64,000 nucleotides of DNA from UBA2589 sp965223235 (GCA_965223235.1 CBDCVV010000021.1:248001-312000); one strand, 5' to 3'; counted from the stretch's first letter, positions 52,190-62,115 are shown. Notes: generated from the letters alone by a model not told the origin. Numbers and translations: made by a program.

Positions 52190-54901
52190 ATGGAACCCTC
52201 GGCCGTTGATCACGATATCGTCTCGCCCGCACTCTCCCAGATCAGCCAGCAAGAGGCGATCGCGCCCCTAATCCGCTGGTTCGATGAGCTGGGCGCCAAC
52301 GACGTCCCTTCCGTCGGCGGGAAAGCAGCGTCTCTCGGCGAGATGTTCGGTGCCCTGACCCAGAAGGGAGTCCGCATCCCTAATGGCTTTGCGACCACTG
52401 TCGCGGCATACGACACCTTCTTAGACGCCCGCGTCGACGCCGAATCCTGGGCCGAGCTCGAGGGAGACGCCCGAGAGCTCGGTAGCAAGGCGCTCAAAGC
52501 TGCGACGCTTCGAGATGCGCTGCACCGGATCTTCGACGAGGCGGACACCACCGACCAGGTCGACCTTCACTCCCACTCGGCCTTCGCACGTCGACTCGTG
52601 CGCGCGACACCGATACCCAAGGACGTGGAACAAGCCCTCCGTCTCGCCTACACACGGTTGAGCGACCTATACCCCGGCGAAGTCGACCTGGCGGTGCGGT
52701 CGTCCGCGACGTGTGAAGACTCCGAGATGGCGTCCTTCGCAGGGCAGTACGAATCCTACCTGAACGTCCGCGGGGCGGATGGTGTGCTCGACGCATGGCG
52801 CAAGTGCTGTGCTTCGGCATTCACCGAGCGAGCCATCGGGTATCAGCTCCAGCGCGAGATGGACCCCATGGAGTGCCGCCTTGCCGTGGTCGTGATGAAG
52901 ATGGTTCGCTCCGACATCGCAACGTCGGGTGTGCTCTTCACGCTCGACCCCGACTCCGGGAACCGGAACGTGATTCACATCACGTCGGCGTATGGACTCG
53001 GCGAGCTCGTGGTTCAGGGAAGCGTCTCACCCGACACCTACGTGGTGTGGAAAGAAGGGGTCCGTCGCGGTCGCCCCTCCATCGTACATCAGCAGCTCGG
53101 CGCGAAGGATGTGAAGCTGGTGTACTCCACGCAGGGTGGTACGACCACCGAGAGTATGGACGTGAACTCCAGCCGGCAGCGGCAGTGGTCCCTCACCCGC
53201 ACAGAGGCGTTGGAGCTGGCCAAGATGGCCCTCACGATCGAGGACCACTATGGCCGTCCCGTCGACGTGGAGTGGGCAAAGGACGGGTATAGCGGAGAGC
53301 TCTTCATCGTGCAGGCCCGCCCCGAGACGGTGCACGCAAATGCCGATCACACGGCCAAGTTACGCCGTGACCGTATGGATCCAGCGCTGGTCGAACGACT
53401 CATCGCCGACGGGAAGGTTCTCTTGCGAGGTCACGCGGTGGGAAGTCGCATCGGTTCGGGCCGCGTACGCCGGTACGAAGAGTACGAAGATGTGATCGTG
53501 AAGAAGCGGCAGGTGCGAAACCGGCTCGCAGCGGGCGAGCGCCTCGAGGACATCCCCGTTGAAGATCGGGTCTTCGACCCCGGCGATGTCTTGGTGACGG
53601 AACTCACCACGCCCGACTGGGAGCCTCTCATGAAAGAGGCGTCGCTCATTGTGACCGAGAAGGGCGGGCGCACCTCGCACGCCGCGATCGTTGCCCGAGA
53701 GTTCGGGATTCCGGCGATCGTAGGCTGTCACGATGCGACTAAGATCCTCAAACCCCTTTCCGAGGTGACCGGTACGTGTGCGGAGGGAGACGAGGGCCTG
53801 GTATTCGAGGGCGCACGACCCTTCGAGATCGAAGAGGTCGACATCGGGGACCTCGGGGAGACCCGGACCGGAGTGAAGCTGAACGTCGGCTTCCCCGGCA
53901 AGGCTCTTCAAGATGCGATGCTGCCCTCGGACGGCGTAGGGTTGGCGCGCCTCGAGTTTATTCTCACCGCCCAGGTCGGAATTCATCCGCTCGCGCTCGC
54001 GTTCTATGACGAGTTGAGAGACTTCACGGCAGACGGGGCGCTCTCGCCGGCCCTGGAGCCGTATCGTGAGCGTTTGGAAGCGGAGGACCCGCACGAGCTG
54101 ATCACGCTCCTCGGGGCGATCGAGCGCCGCACACCCGGGTACGGCGACAAGCGCCAATTCTTCGTCGATCAGGTAGCCCACGGGGTAGGACTCATCTGTG
54201 CTGCGTTCTACCACCGTCCCGTGTTAGTCCGACTCTCCGACCTGAAATCCAACGAGTACAGGGAGCTCCTCGGCGGCCGCATCTTCGAGCCACATGAGGA
54301 GAACCCGATGATCGCGTGGCGTGGTGCCGCGCGCTACGTCGACCCCGATTTCATGCCTGCCTTCGAAATGGAGTTAGACGCGCTACGCATGGTGCGGCAG
54401 TCGATGGGGCTCGACAATCTTCAGCTCATGGTCCCCTTCTGCAGGACTCCTGAAGAAGGGGAGCGGGTCGTCGAACTCCTCGACGAACACGGGCTCTCGC
54501 CGCAGGCAGGCGTGCCCCTTTACCTCATGGTCGAGCTTCCGTCGAACGTCATCGAGGCGGGTCGCTTCATCGAGAAGATGCAGCTCTCAGGTGGGTCGAT
54601 CGGCTCGAACGATTTGGTTCAGACGGTCTACGCTGTCTCGCGCGATGATCTGGAGAACTATCAGACTCCCGTCGACGCGCGGTCACCCGCTGTGAAGGCG
54701 ATGATCGCCCACGCGGTGAGCGCCTTCAAAGCGCGCGACCTCGAGATCGGGATTTGCGGGCAGGCCCCATCCGACTATCCGGAAGAAGTGCCCCACTTCC
54801 TCGTGGGATGCGGAATCACCTCGATCTCGGTTACGCCGGACACGGTGGTTGAGGTGCGGCGCAACGTCGCCAACGCCGAGTCGGAATTCGGGTCAGACTG
54901 A
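52190..54901 (+). CDS. ppsA: Phosphoenolpyruvate synthase (pyruvate, water dikinase)
   Basis: Makes phosphoenolpyruvate from pyruvate and ATP for gluconeogenesis. The N-terminal ATP-grasp domain opens GGKAASLGEM and has VRSSATCEDSEMASFAGQYESYLNV-type sequence. The swivelling domain carries the phospho-His in KGGRTSHAAI (H497), and the C-terminal barrel ends with the catalytic Cys in GICGQAPSDYPE. The GSNDL block reads GSNDLVQTVYAVSRDD, a variant of the usual LTQ..GVDRD. The 903-aa length exceeds the E. coli enzyme by about 110. The ATG at 52190 is chosen for conservation; the open frame begins earlier. A hairpin follows the stop. Confidence 0.93.
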   Translation: MEPSAVDHDIVSPALSQISQQEAIAPLIRWFDELGANDVPSVGGKAASLGEMFGALTQKGVRIPNGFATTVAAYDTFLDARVDAESWAELEGDARELGSKALKAATLRDALHRIFDEADTTDQVDLHSHSAFARRLVRATPIPKDVEQALRLAYTRLSDLYPGEVDLAVRSSATCEDSEMASFAGQYESYLNVRGADGVLDAWRKCCASAFTERAIGYQLQREMDPMECRLAVVVMKMVRSDIATSGVLFTLDPDSGNRNVIHITSAYGLGELVVQGSVSPDTYVVWKEGVRRGRPSIVHQQLGAKDVKLVYSTQGGTTTESMDVNSSRQRQWSLTRTEALELAKMALTIEDHYGRPVDVEWAKDGYSGELFIVQARPETVHANADHTAKLRRDRMDPALVERLIADGKVLLRGHAVGSRIGSGRVRRYEEYEDVIVKKRQVRNRLAAGERLEDIPVEDRVFDPGDVLVTELTTPDWEPLMKEASLIVTEKGGRTSHAAIVAREFGIPAIVGCHDATKILKPLSEVTGTCAEGDEGLVFEGARPFEIEEVDIGDLGETRTGVKLNVGFPGKALQDAMLPSDGVGLARLEFILTAQVGIHPLALAFYDELRDFTADGALSPALEPYRERLEAEDPHELITLLGAIERRTPGYGDKRQFFVDQVAHGVGLICAAFYHRPVLVRLSDLKSNEYRELLGGRIFEPHEENPMIAWRGAARYVDPDFMPAFEMELDALRMVRQSMGLDNLQLMVPFCRTPEEGERVVELLDEHGLSPQAGVPLYLMVELPSNVIEAGRFIEKMQLSGGSIGSNDLVQTVYAVSRDDLENYQTPVDARSPAVKAMIAHAVSAFKARDLEIGICGQAPSDYPEEVPHFLVGCGITSISVTPDTVVEVRRNVANAESEFGSD

Positions 54902-54922
54902 CCCCATACGTCATGGAGGAGT

Positions 54923-54949
54923 GGAGCCGGCGGCGACGCCGCCGGCTCC
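54923..54949. terminator. Strong symmetrical hairpin between convergent genes
   Basis: GGAGCCGGCGGC (54923-54934) pairs perfectly with GCCGCCGGCTCC (54938-54949) across a 3-base loop. It lies between the ends of ppsA and the DUF1854 gene and probably blocks read-through in both directions, although no T-run follows on either strand. Confidence 0.6.
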
Positions 54950-54956
54950 GTACCGC

Positions 54957-55445
54957 CTAGTCCACAAAGGCCCATAGCCATTTGCGACTCTTTGCGTCGA
55001 GCGCGGCCGGCTGCGGGACGTGGTACAGATCCCCGGCCACGTCTTTGATGACGATCCCACCGCCGGGCACCTCAGATGGCCAGTCGTCGAGCCGTGTCTG
55101 AAAAGCTCGAGGCCCCTGCCGGGTCTCGACGCTCCAACGGCGAATCTCGACCTCTTCATCGACCTCCAGAATCCGCGTCACCTCCATCACGAATCCCTCT
55201 TCGGCCAGCGCACCTTCGAGCGCGGCACGAGAAGGAGCATCGAGATCGCTGAGGCTGCGCACGAGCGCCACCTCGTCATGATCTGAGTCCCGTAGCGACA
55301 GGAAGCCATCAGGCTCCGACCACGGATAGCACCTGCGTACGGTCACAGGTGTCTCCGTATCGGCCGAGAGTACCCACAGCTGGCCGTCCGGTCGCTTCTC
55401 CACGCGGAGCTCGGTCGCCGTGGGGCTTTCTTCTCGCATGATCAT
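54957..55445 (-). CDS. DUF1854 family protein (cyanophycin-metabolism-associated type)
   Basis: A 162-aa soluble protein of the DUF1854 family, recognised from RRCYPWSEPDGFLSLRDSDHDEVALV and YHVPQPAALDAKSRKWLWAFVD. The family is often encoded beside a specific ABC exporter in cyanophycin gene clusters; its role is unknown. AAAGGAGGTGAC directly before ATG 55445 decides the start over a 14-residue longer frame. It follows the ABC exporter on the same strand, with only 51 bp between them. Confidence 0.85.
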   Translation of the reverse strand: MIMREESPTATELRVEKRPDGQLWVLSADTETPVTVRRCYPWSEPDGFLSLRDSDHDEVALVRSLSDLDAPSRAALEGALAEEGFVMEVTRILEVDEEVEIRRWSVETRQGPRAFQTRLDDWPSEVPGGGIVIKDVAGDLYHVPQPAALDAKSRKWLWAFVD

Positions 55446-55496
55446 GTCACCTCCTTTTCTCATCGTCGTCATCTCGAACCGCCCCATGCGGCCCGC

Positions 55497-57785
55497 TCAC
55501 CCTACAGCTCCGACTTGGAGCTCCATCTGCAGCCCGTGTAGCCGCGCGTAAATCCCGTCCGGCCGTGCCAGCAACTCGTCGTGCGTTCCCGCCTCGGCGA
55601 GCCGACCGTCCTTCATCACGAAGAGCCGAGACGCCTTGTGCAGCGTCGACAGGCGGTGCGCGATCGCGAACACCGTGCGCCCCGCCACGAGGCGATCCAT
55701 CGCTTCTTGAATCTTCCGCTCCGTCTCCGTGTCGACCGCCGAGGTAGCCTCGTCCAGGATGAGAATCCTGGGATCGTGCAGGATCGCCCGCGCAATCGAG
55801 ATCCGTTGACGCTCCCCTCCCGACAAATTCTGGCCACGCTCCCCCACGATCGTGTCGTAGCCCTGGGGCGACTTCACGACGAAGTCGTGCGCGTTGGCTG
55901 CCTGAGCAGCCGCGATCACCTCTCCGGGGGACGCTTCCGGATGCCCGTATCGGATGTTGTCCATGATCGACCCGTGGAACAGATACGGATCTTGGAGCAC
56001 GATCCCGATCTGGCGCCGGAAGTGTCCCGTATCGAGATCACGCACATCGACCCCGTCGATCAACACCCGTCCTGCGGTGACGTCATAGAACCTCGCAATG
56101 AGATTCGTGACCGTCGTTTTCCCTCCACCGGACGGACCGACGAGACCGATCATCTCCCCCGGCGTGACCTCGAATGAGACGCCCCGCAGAACCTGCCGGA
56201 CACCATCGTAACCGAAGCTCACGTCCTCGAACGTCACCCTCCCCTGCACCGGCTCAAGCCGCACGGGCTCACTCCGGTCGACGATCTCGGGCTCGGTATC
56301 GAGAACCTCGAACACCCGGTGAGCGGACGTCGTCGCGCGCTGCACTGTCCGCGCCATCTGCCCCATCACTTCGATCGGGCCGATGAACATCGTGGCGTAC
56401 AGCAGGAACGACACAAACGTCCCCTCCGTGAGTGTCGCCGTCCCCGGCTGACCCAAGAGTCTCGGCATCGCCAACGCCCACACGGCGACCGTCGTCCCAT
56501 GCACGGCGAGCATCAACGCCGGCCAGAACGTCGTCCACGAATGGTGAATACGATTGAACTCATCCGTCACGTCGACGTTTCTGTGGTTGAACTTTCGTGA
56601 CTCTCTCTCCTCTTGGTTGAACGCTTTCACGACCCTCATCCCCGGGATCGTGTCCGACAGCACATCGGTTACGCGAGACCACTTCCTCCATGCCCGGATG
56701 AAGAAGCGATTCATGTGTTCGCCGTGCTTCCATATGGACCAGCAGAAGAAGGGCACGGGAATCACCATCACGAGCCCCAACCGCCAGTCGGAGTGGATCA
56801 ACACGACGCTGAGGCCCACGAGCATCACGGCCGAGAGCGATACATCGACAACGCCGAAGGCCAGAAAGTCCCAAAGGCGATCGGTGTCCGAGCTCACTCT
56901 CGTGATGAGGCTCCCCGTCTTCTTCCGAGAGTAGAAGCCGAGCGACAGCCGCTGCAGATGCTCGTACAACTCCGTGCGCAGGTCGCGGGCGACCCACTCG
57001 CCGAGCACGGCCATGAAGCGAAGCCGCACGAGCGCCGATGCCTGCCGAAGTAAGTACACGGCCGCCATCGCTCCCACGGCGATCCACCCGATCCGCGCAG
57101 CTTCATCGAGCGACAAGCTCCCTCCCTTCGCGGGTCCCACGACGCGATCGATGAGGAAGCCCGCCAGCGAAGGTGGCACGAGAGAGACGGCCGTGATCGT
57201 CGTGGCCGCCAAGAAACCGAGCACCACCTCCTTCCGGTACCGGCCCAAATAGCCGAGCAAGCGCCACAACACAGCCGACTCGCGGCCGGCCACCAACGCC
57301 TGAGCCTCGCGGATTGGAGCCGCAACACTCGACGCGTACTCGGCATCTGCGTCTGCACCCTCGATCGTGCGCCCTTCGATCGCCTGATCCAGCACGAAGC
57401 GGATGTTCTCGACCGCGCGCCTCTGTCGATGGGTGTACCGGATCACCGCGAGAGCCGGATCGCCCGGTTCACCGAGGAGCGTGAGGGTGCTCCCCGAGAG
57501 GCCGGGCGACTCTCTCAGCGCTTCGATCCGGTCGCGCTCTACGCTCTCGACGCTCCAACCAGACGGGCGCCTCCGTGCGACCGCGATAGCCTCTGGACCC
57601 AGGGCGAACCACGCCTCCGTGAGGTTGAGGTCCTGTGTGAGGTCGACCATCGCGTACAGCTGCACCGGTCGGCCGCCCCACTCCGACTCGATCGCTGTAC
57701 GCACGTCGGCCGGCATAGCCTCGGGTTGATCGGTATACCGCCGGATGATCGTCCGGTCCGTCGAATGTTGTCCTGATTCGTTCAT
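55497..57785 (-). CDS. ABC exporter (permease-ATPase fusion), cyanophycin-metabolism-associated type
   Basis: 762 residues with a non-membrane N-terminal domain (about 1-150, partly PH-like), six TM helices (about 180-470) and a C-terminal ATPase. Motifs: Walker A GPSGGGKTT, signature LSGGERQRISIARA, Walker B ILILDEAT and switch IAHRLS. The soluble N-terminal extension and the DUF1854 partner define the group that NCBI links to cyanophycin metabolism. No cyanophycin synthetase or cyanophycinase is in the window, so the link is by family only. Substrate unknown. Confidence 0.9.
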   Translation of the reverse strand: MNESGQHSTDRTIIRRYTDQPEAMPADVRTAIESEWGGRPVQLYAMVDLTQDLNLTEAWFALGPEAIAVARRRPSGWSVESVERDRIEALRESPGLSGSTLTLLGEPGDPALAVIRYTHRQRRAVENIRFVLDQAIEGRTIEGADADAEYASSVAAPIREAQALVAGRESAVLWRLLGYLGRYRKEVVLGFLAATTITAVSLVPPSLAGFLIDRVVGPAKGGSLSLDEAARIGWIAVGAMAAVYLLRQASALVRLRFMAVLGEWVARDLRTELYEHLQRLSLGFYSRKKTGSLITRVSSDTDRLWDFLAFGVVDVSLSAVMLVGLSVVLIHSDWRLGLVMVIPVPFFCWSIWKHGEHMNRFFIRAWRKWSRVTDVLSDTIPGMRVVKAFNQEERESRKFNHRNVDVTDEFNRIHHSWTTFWPALMLAVHGTTVAVWALAMPRLLGQPGTATLTEGTFVSFLLYATMFIGPIEVMGQMARTVQRATTSAHRVFEVLDTEPEIVDRSEPVRLEPVQGRVTFEDVSFGYDGVRQVLRGVSFEVTPGEMIGLVGPSGGGKTTVTNLIARFYDVTAGRVLIDGVDVRDLDTGHFRRQIGIVLQDPYLFHGSIMDNIRYGHPEASPGEVIAAAQAANAHDFVVKSPQGYDTIVGERGQNLSGGERQRISIARAILHDPRILILDEATSAVDTETERKIQEAMDRLVAGRTVFAIAHRLSTLHKASRLFVMKDGRLAEAGTHDELLARPDGIYARLHGLQMELQVGAVG

Positions 57786-58178
57786 GATTCTTCTCAGATG
57801 GCCCCGGGGTCGGGTCGTCCGACCCCGAGAATGAGCGACAAAAAAATCCGGGCTTCCTGTCCGCTGGGGCGGTGGAAGACCGGTGAACCTGCCTCTACTA
57901 TGTTTCTAGTTACGTCAGGTATCCGGCTCCCACCGATCGAAGATCGGCGCCTGGACCCACCGGCTCGCGAGGTATCCGACACCCGCGCGCACCCGTGCCG
58001 AGCCCGTCATCGAGACGGGTCGACCGGAGCCGGTCGCGCTGAAGGAGGTGCCTGCCATCTGCTCGCGTCCTGAGGATACTGCCCAATAAGAAAAAAGCGC
58101 CTACGTTCCGGCGCCTCGCCACGAATGGTGGCGTTGTAGATAGGTACGCCCGTGCCGAGCGTCAAGTTTCAGCACGAC
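57786..58178. other. Intergenic region with two tandem hairpins
   Basis: About 390 bases with no convincing gene between the ABC exporter and the M28 peptidase. A minus-strand frame of 47 codons (58058-57915) opens here but has no homology I recognise. The right part has the peptidase terminator (58091-58114) and, just beyond it, a second hairpin (CGCCAC/GTGGCG, 58117-58133). The exporter promoter should lie in the left part; I could not assign it. Confidence 0.5.
58091..58114 (-). terminator. Intrinsic terminator of the M28 peptidase gene
   Basis: On the minus strand GCGCC-loop-GGCGC is followed directly by TTTTTT. It lies 65 bases after the peptidase stop and is classic in form, though the stem is only 5 bp. 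Confidence 0.75.
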
Positions 58179-59840
58179 TCACCCCGGCGGACGACTCCTC
58201 ATTCCCTCGAGCGCGGGTCGACCCTCGCCGTTCGCGACGTCCCAACTGGTTTGGTGCACGAGACGCACGATCCGGGTCATCTTCTCGTACTCGATGCGTT
58301 CTGGGTCGTCGTCCGGCGTGTGGTAATCCGGATGGAGGCCCGTGTGGAACCAGACGGCCGGAACCCCGCTCTGCAAGAAGGGCCAGTGGTCGGAGCGGCG
58401 GAGGAGATTCGAGGCGTTGTTGTCGTATCGGAAGCGGATCGTGAGCGCGCTCGCGATTCCGCCCTCCTCAGCCAAGCCTCCGTTCGCGGCGTCGACGATC
58501 GCCGCCAACTCAGGCGTACGGCTATAGCCTAAGATGTTGATCGCGTTCGCATTCGAGGCCGCCGATTGAGGCTCTAGTCCACGGAAGCGTCCGCCTCCGT
58601 CTGTCGGCACCTCTTCGTGGCGGCCAATCATGTCCAGGTTGAGATTCGCAAGTGTGCGTTCGAGGGGGATGGTGGGACGTAGGGTGTAGTACCAGGCTCC
58701 GAGCAACCCGCGCTCTTCTGCGTCCCAAATGGCGAACATCACACTCCTTCGCGGACGCATCCCTTCCTCTGCTGCCTGAGCGTACGCCCCCGCAAGAGCG
58801 AGGACACCGACCGTACCGGAACCGTCATCATCTGCCCCATTGAAGACGACGTCACCGTCCTGGCCATTGTGATCGTGGTGCGCACCCACGATGACCACCT
58901 CATCGGCTACATCGGGGTCACTACCCTCGATCATCGCTAGCACGTTGCGTCCCGGCACCGAATTCCGCGTAACGGAGGTCGCAAAGCCAGCCACGGAACC
59001 AGGGAGCTCCAACACCCCGAAACCGCCCCCCGCCAGCTCCATCTCGGCACCGAGCTCCTGGACGGTGCGACCTGCCGGCTCGAGAAGTCGATTCGCCAGC
59101 TCGACCGAGATCGTCGCCGCCGGGATGCTGATTTGCCCGTGCCACTCGCCTAGGGTGAAGCGCTCAACCCGCCGCTGCTCCGCCGGCCACGTCGATCGAT
59201 GCGTCGCCCCCCAATCGGAAACCGGGGCACGGTTGTGGACGTCTCGCACGAAGAGAACGCCGACTGCCCCCCGCTCTTGAGCCGCGAGCACCTTTCGCCA
59301 GCCCCGGGAGGCTTCCGCCGTCACCACCCCGTCGAAGGGTGAGGCAGGATCGGACACGCCGGGCTCGCGCTCGACGACGAGCACGATCTTGTCCCGTACG
59401 TCACCGTCACCGTAGTCGTCGTAGGAGAGCCTCGGTTCGACGATCCCGAAGCCCGCAAAGACGACCTCGGCACGTGCTGCCCCGCCCGCTCCGGCGTTCG
59501 ACGGTGTCCACCCTTCACCGGGAGCCAGTGGCGGTCCGCCGGCCAATGCGAACCGATCCCCCTCGCCGAGGGAGAACCAGGTGAGGTTGAAGTCTTGGTC
59601 GTAGCTGCCGCCGTCCCCGGCGGGCTCGAGGCCGAGCTCAGCGAAGCGATCCGCAATCCAATCGGATGTCCGCGCGATCGCCGGAGTCCCGACGAGTCGT
59701 CCCTGCATCGAGTCGTGAGAGATGGCGAAGAGATCGGCCCGAAGGCTCTCCTCGGTGATCGTCTCCAATCCAGGCGCCCACGGGTCTGGCTGAGAGCATG
59801 CAGCGAACGCGGCGGCGAGGAACAAGGCGACTCGGCGCAT
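58179..59840 (-). CDS. M28 family metallopeptidase lipoprotein
   Basis: A 553-aa zinc aminopeptidase-type protein. A lipoprotein signal (FLAAAFAAC, Cys15) exports it. A PA-like insertion (about 125-270) precedes the catalytic domain with zinc ligands in GAHHDHNG, GADDDGSGT, DAEERGLLG (catalytic and ligand Glu), NLDMIGR and the distal His in TGLHPDYHTPDD. Members hydrolyse peptides in the periplasm or outside. AAGGAG precedes the ATG by 9 bases. A terminator follows, so it is probably monocistronic. Confidence 0.92.
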   Translation of the reverse strand: MRRVALFLAAAFAACSQPDPWAPGLETITEESLRADLFAISHDSMQGRLVGTPAIARTSDWIADRFAELGLEPAGDGGSYDQDFNLTWFSLGEGDRFALAGGPPLAPGEGWTPSNAGAGGAARAEVVFAGFGIVEPRLSYDDYGDGDVRDKIVLVVEREPGVSDPASPFDGVVTAEASRGWRKVLAAQERGAVGVLFVRDVHNRAPVSDWGATHRSTWPAEQRRVERFTLGEWHGQISIPAATISVELANRLLEPAGRTVQELGAEMELAGGGFGVLELPGSVAGFATSVTRNSVPGRNVLAMIEGSDPDVADEVVIVGAHHDHNGQDGDVVFNGADDDGSGTVGVLALAGAYAQAAEEGMRPRRSVMFAIWDAEERGLLGAWYYTLRPTIPLERTLANLNLDMIGRHEEVPTDGGGRFRGLEPQSAASNANAINILGYSRTPELAAIVDAANGGLAEEGGIASALTIRFRYDNNASNLLRRSDHWPFLQSGVPAVWFHTGLHPDYHTPDDDPERIEYEKMTRIVRLVHQTSWDVANGEGRPALEGMRSRPPG

Positions 59841-59924
59841 CCGGGCGACTCCTTCGAGGTGGAGCTACGAAGATGCGGACCCCGACCGATAGGCGCGAGC
59901 TGCCTTCTCCCATACCTTCTCGCC

Positions 59925-60539
59925 ATGGACGGGATGACGGGAGCAATCTGGCCACACGTGATCGCGCTACTCGTCGGTGGCCTCGGGACCTCGCTCGGGC
60001 TCACTCTCTGGGGTCGCAGCGCGCGGGGGCGAAGCCGCTTGGAGCGCACCTCCGTGGCAGCGAGTGTCAGCGCTGCGGTCGCCGTGAGCGCGCTTCTCGG
60101 AGTCGGCGCCTTCTGGCTGGTCCGACGCTTCTTAGAAGACCCCACGGCAGCGCTGGACGGGGTCCACCCTGCCGGATGGCTCCTCGTCGGAGCAGCCGTT
60201 GGAGTGCCGATCGGCATCCCGGGGCTGGTCGCCGCACACGTGGAAGCGCTTCGGAGTGCGAAGAAGCGACGAAAGCTCAGAGACCATGTCCCGACCAAGG
60301 ACGAGCGGAGAGCGTATGCCATCGACCTCGTGAAACAGATCCGCGAGGTGAGTCCCACGCCCCGTGAGCTCGCGGCCCGGATCGACGGGGACGGCGGTAC
60401 GGTCCTCCTGCTCGAGGGGGAGATCGATGCGAAGGAAGGAGAAGCTCTCACAGCAGCGCTTCGGGCGGACCTTGCGGCCGTCGGATTCAAACGAGTGGAA
60501 GGAAAGCATGGATCGAAGAGCTGGTGGGCCCGTGTCTAA
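59925..60539 (+). CDS. Hypothetical membrane protein with soluble C-terminus
   Basis: 204 residues, two TM segments (about 8-30 and 43-65, the second in VAASVSAAVAVSALLGVGAF), perhaps a third at 75-95, then a basic linker and a C-terminal beta-alpha domain (DGDGGTVLLLEGEIDAKEGEAL). No known family. The ATG at 59925 is taken because hydrophobic residues follow at once; another Met is three codons on. It overlaps the start region of the PhoD-like gene. Confidence 0.55.
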   Translation: MDGMTGAIWPHVIALLVGGLGTSLGLTLWGRSARGRSRLERTSVAASVSAAVAVSALLGVGAFWLVRRFLEDPTAALDGVHPAGWLLVGAAVGVPIGIPGLVAAHVEALRSAKKRRKLRDHVPTKDERRAYAIDLVKQIREVSPTPRELAARIDGDGGTVLLLEGEIDAKEGEALTAALRADLAAVGFKRVEGKHGSKSWWARV

Positions 60540-62115
60540 GACGGCGAGCATGCACTGGTTTGACCTGGAGGGGCGTCGCCTCACACGCCGCGACTTCGCG
60601 AGGGTGAGCGCGAGCCTTGGAGCGCTTCTCGCCTTGGGAAGCGCATCAGGGTGCGGTGGGCGCCGAATGCGCTTCGCCCACTACCCCTTCCCTCTCGGGG
60701 TCGCGTCTGGGGACCCTTCTCCGAGTGGCGTGGTCTTGTGGACTCGGCTCGGAGAGGATGCGATCGGCGAGGCGGGAGCCATCGAGACGCCGGTGTCGGT
60801 CGGGTGGGAGATCGCCGAGGACGAGGGCTTCGGTCGCATCGCGGCCTCCGGTCGCTCTGATGCGAGGCCCGAGCTCGGGCACTCCGTCCACGTCGAGGCC
60901 GAGGGGCTGTTGCCCGGCCGGGACTACTTCTACCGCTTCCACGCTGGGGGCCATGTAAGCCCGGTGGCCCGCACGAAAACGGCCCCGGCCTTCGGAGCTG
61001 ACCTTACGCGCTTCGACTTCGCCTTCGCGTCGTGTCAGCACTACGAGCACGGGTACTACACCGCCCTGCGGCACCTCTCTGAGGAATCGGTCGATCTCAT
61101 CGTCCACCTCGGAGACTACATCTACGAGACGAGGGCAGCGGAGGAGCGACCGCGTAGCCACGGGTCGACCGAGTGCACGGACCTCGCCGGTTATCGAGCC
61201 CGGTATGCGCTCTACAAGAGGGACCCCGACCTCCAAGCCGCGCACCACGCAGCGCCGTGGGTCGTGACGACGGACGACCACGAAGTTGACAACAACTACG
61301 CGGACCTCGTGCCCGAGGACGACCAGAGCCCCGAGGCGTTCGCCCTTCGCCGGGCGGCAGCCTACCAAGCCTTCTACGAGTTCATGCCGGTGCGAAGTCG
61401 GAGCGCTCCGACAGGCCCGAACATGCCCCTCTACCGCACGTTGGACTTCGGGTCACTCGTGCAGTTCAGGGTCCTGGACACACGTCAGTATCGGGACGAT
61501 CAGCCGTGTGGAGATCGCATCAAGCCGTCGTGCCCGGAACACCTCGAGCTCGGCCGCTCGATCCTGGGTGCTGAACAACGATCTTGGCTTCTCGACGGGT
61601 GGAAAGAGTCGAGCGCGCGGTGGAACGTCATGGCGCAGCAGGTACTCTTCGCTCGCTCGCGTCGCATTGGAGATGACGGCGCGGAGCTCTGGTCGATGGA
61701 CAAATGGGACGGCTACCCGCTCGAACGGGGTCAACTCCTCTCCGCGATGGCCGACCCGGGCGTCGCAAACCCGATCGTGCTGACGGGTGATATACACTCG
61801 AGCTGGGCCTCGGGGCTCCTCCGCGATTTCGACGACGCGCACTCGCCTCTCGTGGGGACGGAGTTCGCCTGCACGTCGCTCTCCTCGGGAGGGAACGGTG
61901 TACCCCAATCACCCTTCGGCGCGGCCGTGCTCCCCGAGAACCCCCATTTCGAGTATTACAACAGCCAACGGGGGTATGTGCACGTTTCGGTAACTCCGGA
62001 GCTCTGGAGCTCGACCTACCGGATCGTGCCCGAGGTCGAACGCCCCGGCGGAGGGGTCGAGACAGGAGCCGCCTTCGTGGTCGAGAACGGGCGACCCGGT
62101 GCCCAGCGAGTCTAG
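60508..62115 (+). CDS. phoD: PhoD-like alkaline phosphatase
   Basis: An exported phosphodiesterase/phosphatase of the PhoD family that releases phosphate from organic esters. A twin-arginine signal (RRLTRRDFARVSASLGALLALGS) carries it folded across the membrane; a lipobox-like SASGC follows. Metal-site motifs are FASCQHY, VHLGDYIYE, TTDDHEVDNNY and the late VLTGDIHSSWA. ATG 60508 has GGAAGGAA just upstream; ATG 60550 would give a shorter n-region and is also reasonable. The start overlaps the preceding gene. Confidence 0.9.
   Translation: MDRRAGGPVSKTASMHWFDLEGRRLTRRDFARVSASLGALLALGSASGCGGRRMRFAHYPFPLGVASGDPSPSGVVLWTRLGEDAIGEAGAIETPVSVGWEIAEDEGFGRIAASGRSDARPELGHSVHVEAEGLLPGRDYFYRFHAGGHVSPVARTKTAPAFGADLTRFDFAFASCQHYEHGYYTALRHLSEESVDLIVHLGDYIYETRAAEERPRSHGSTECTDLAGYRARYALYKRDPDLQAAHHAAPWVVTTDDHEVDNNYADLVPEDDQSPEAFALRRAAAYQAFYEFMPVRSRSAPTGPNMPLYRTLDFGSLVQFRVLDTRQYRDDQPCGDRIKPSCPEHLELGRSILGAEQRSWLLDGWKESSARWNVMAQQVLFARSRRIGDDGAELWSMDKWDGYPLERGQLLSAMADPGVANPIVLTGDIHSSWASGLLRDFDDAHSPLVGTEFACTSLSSGGNGVPQSPFGAAVLPENPHFEYYNSQRGYVHVSVTPELWSSTYRIVPEVERPGGGVETGAAFVVENGRPGAQRV

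Noticed and set aside
57915..58058. 47-codon minus-strand frame in the 57.8-58.2 kb gap
   Set aside because: No homology or ribosome-binding site that would separate it from chance.
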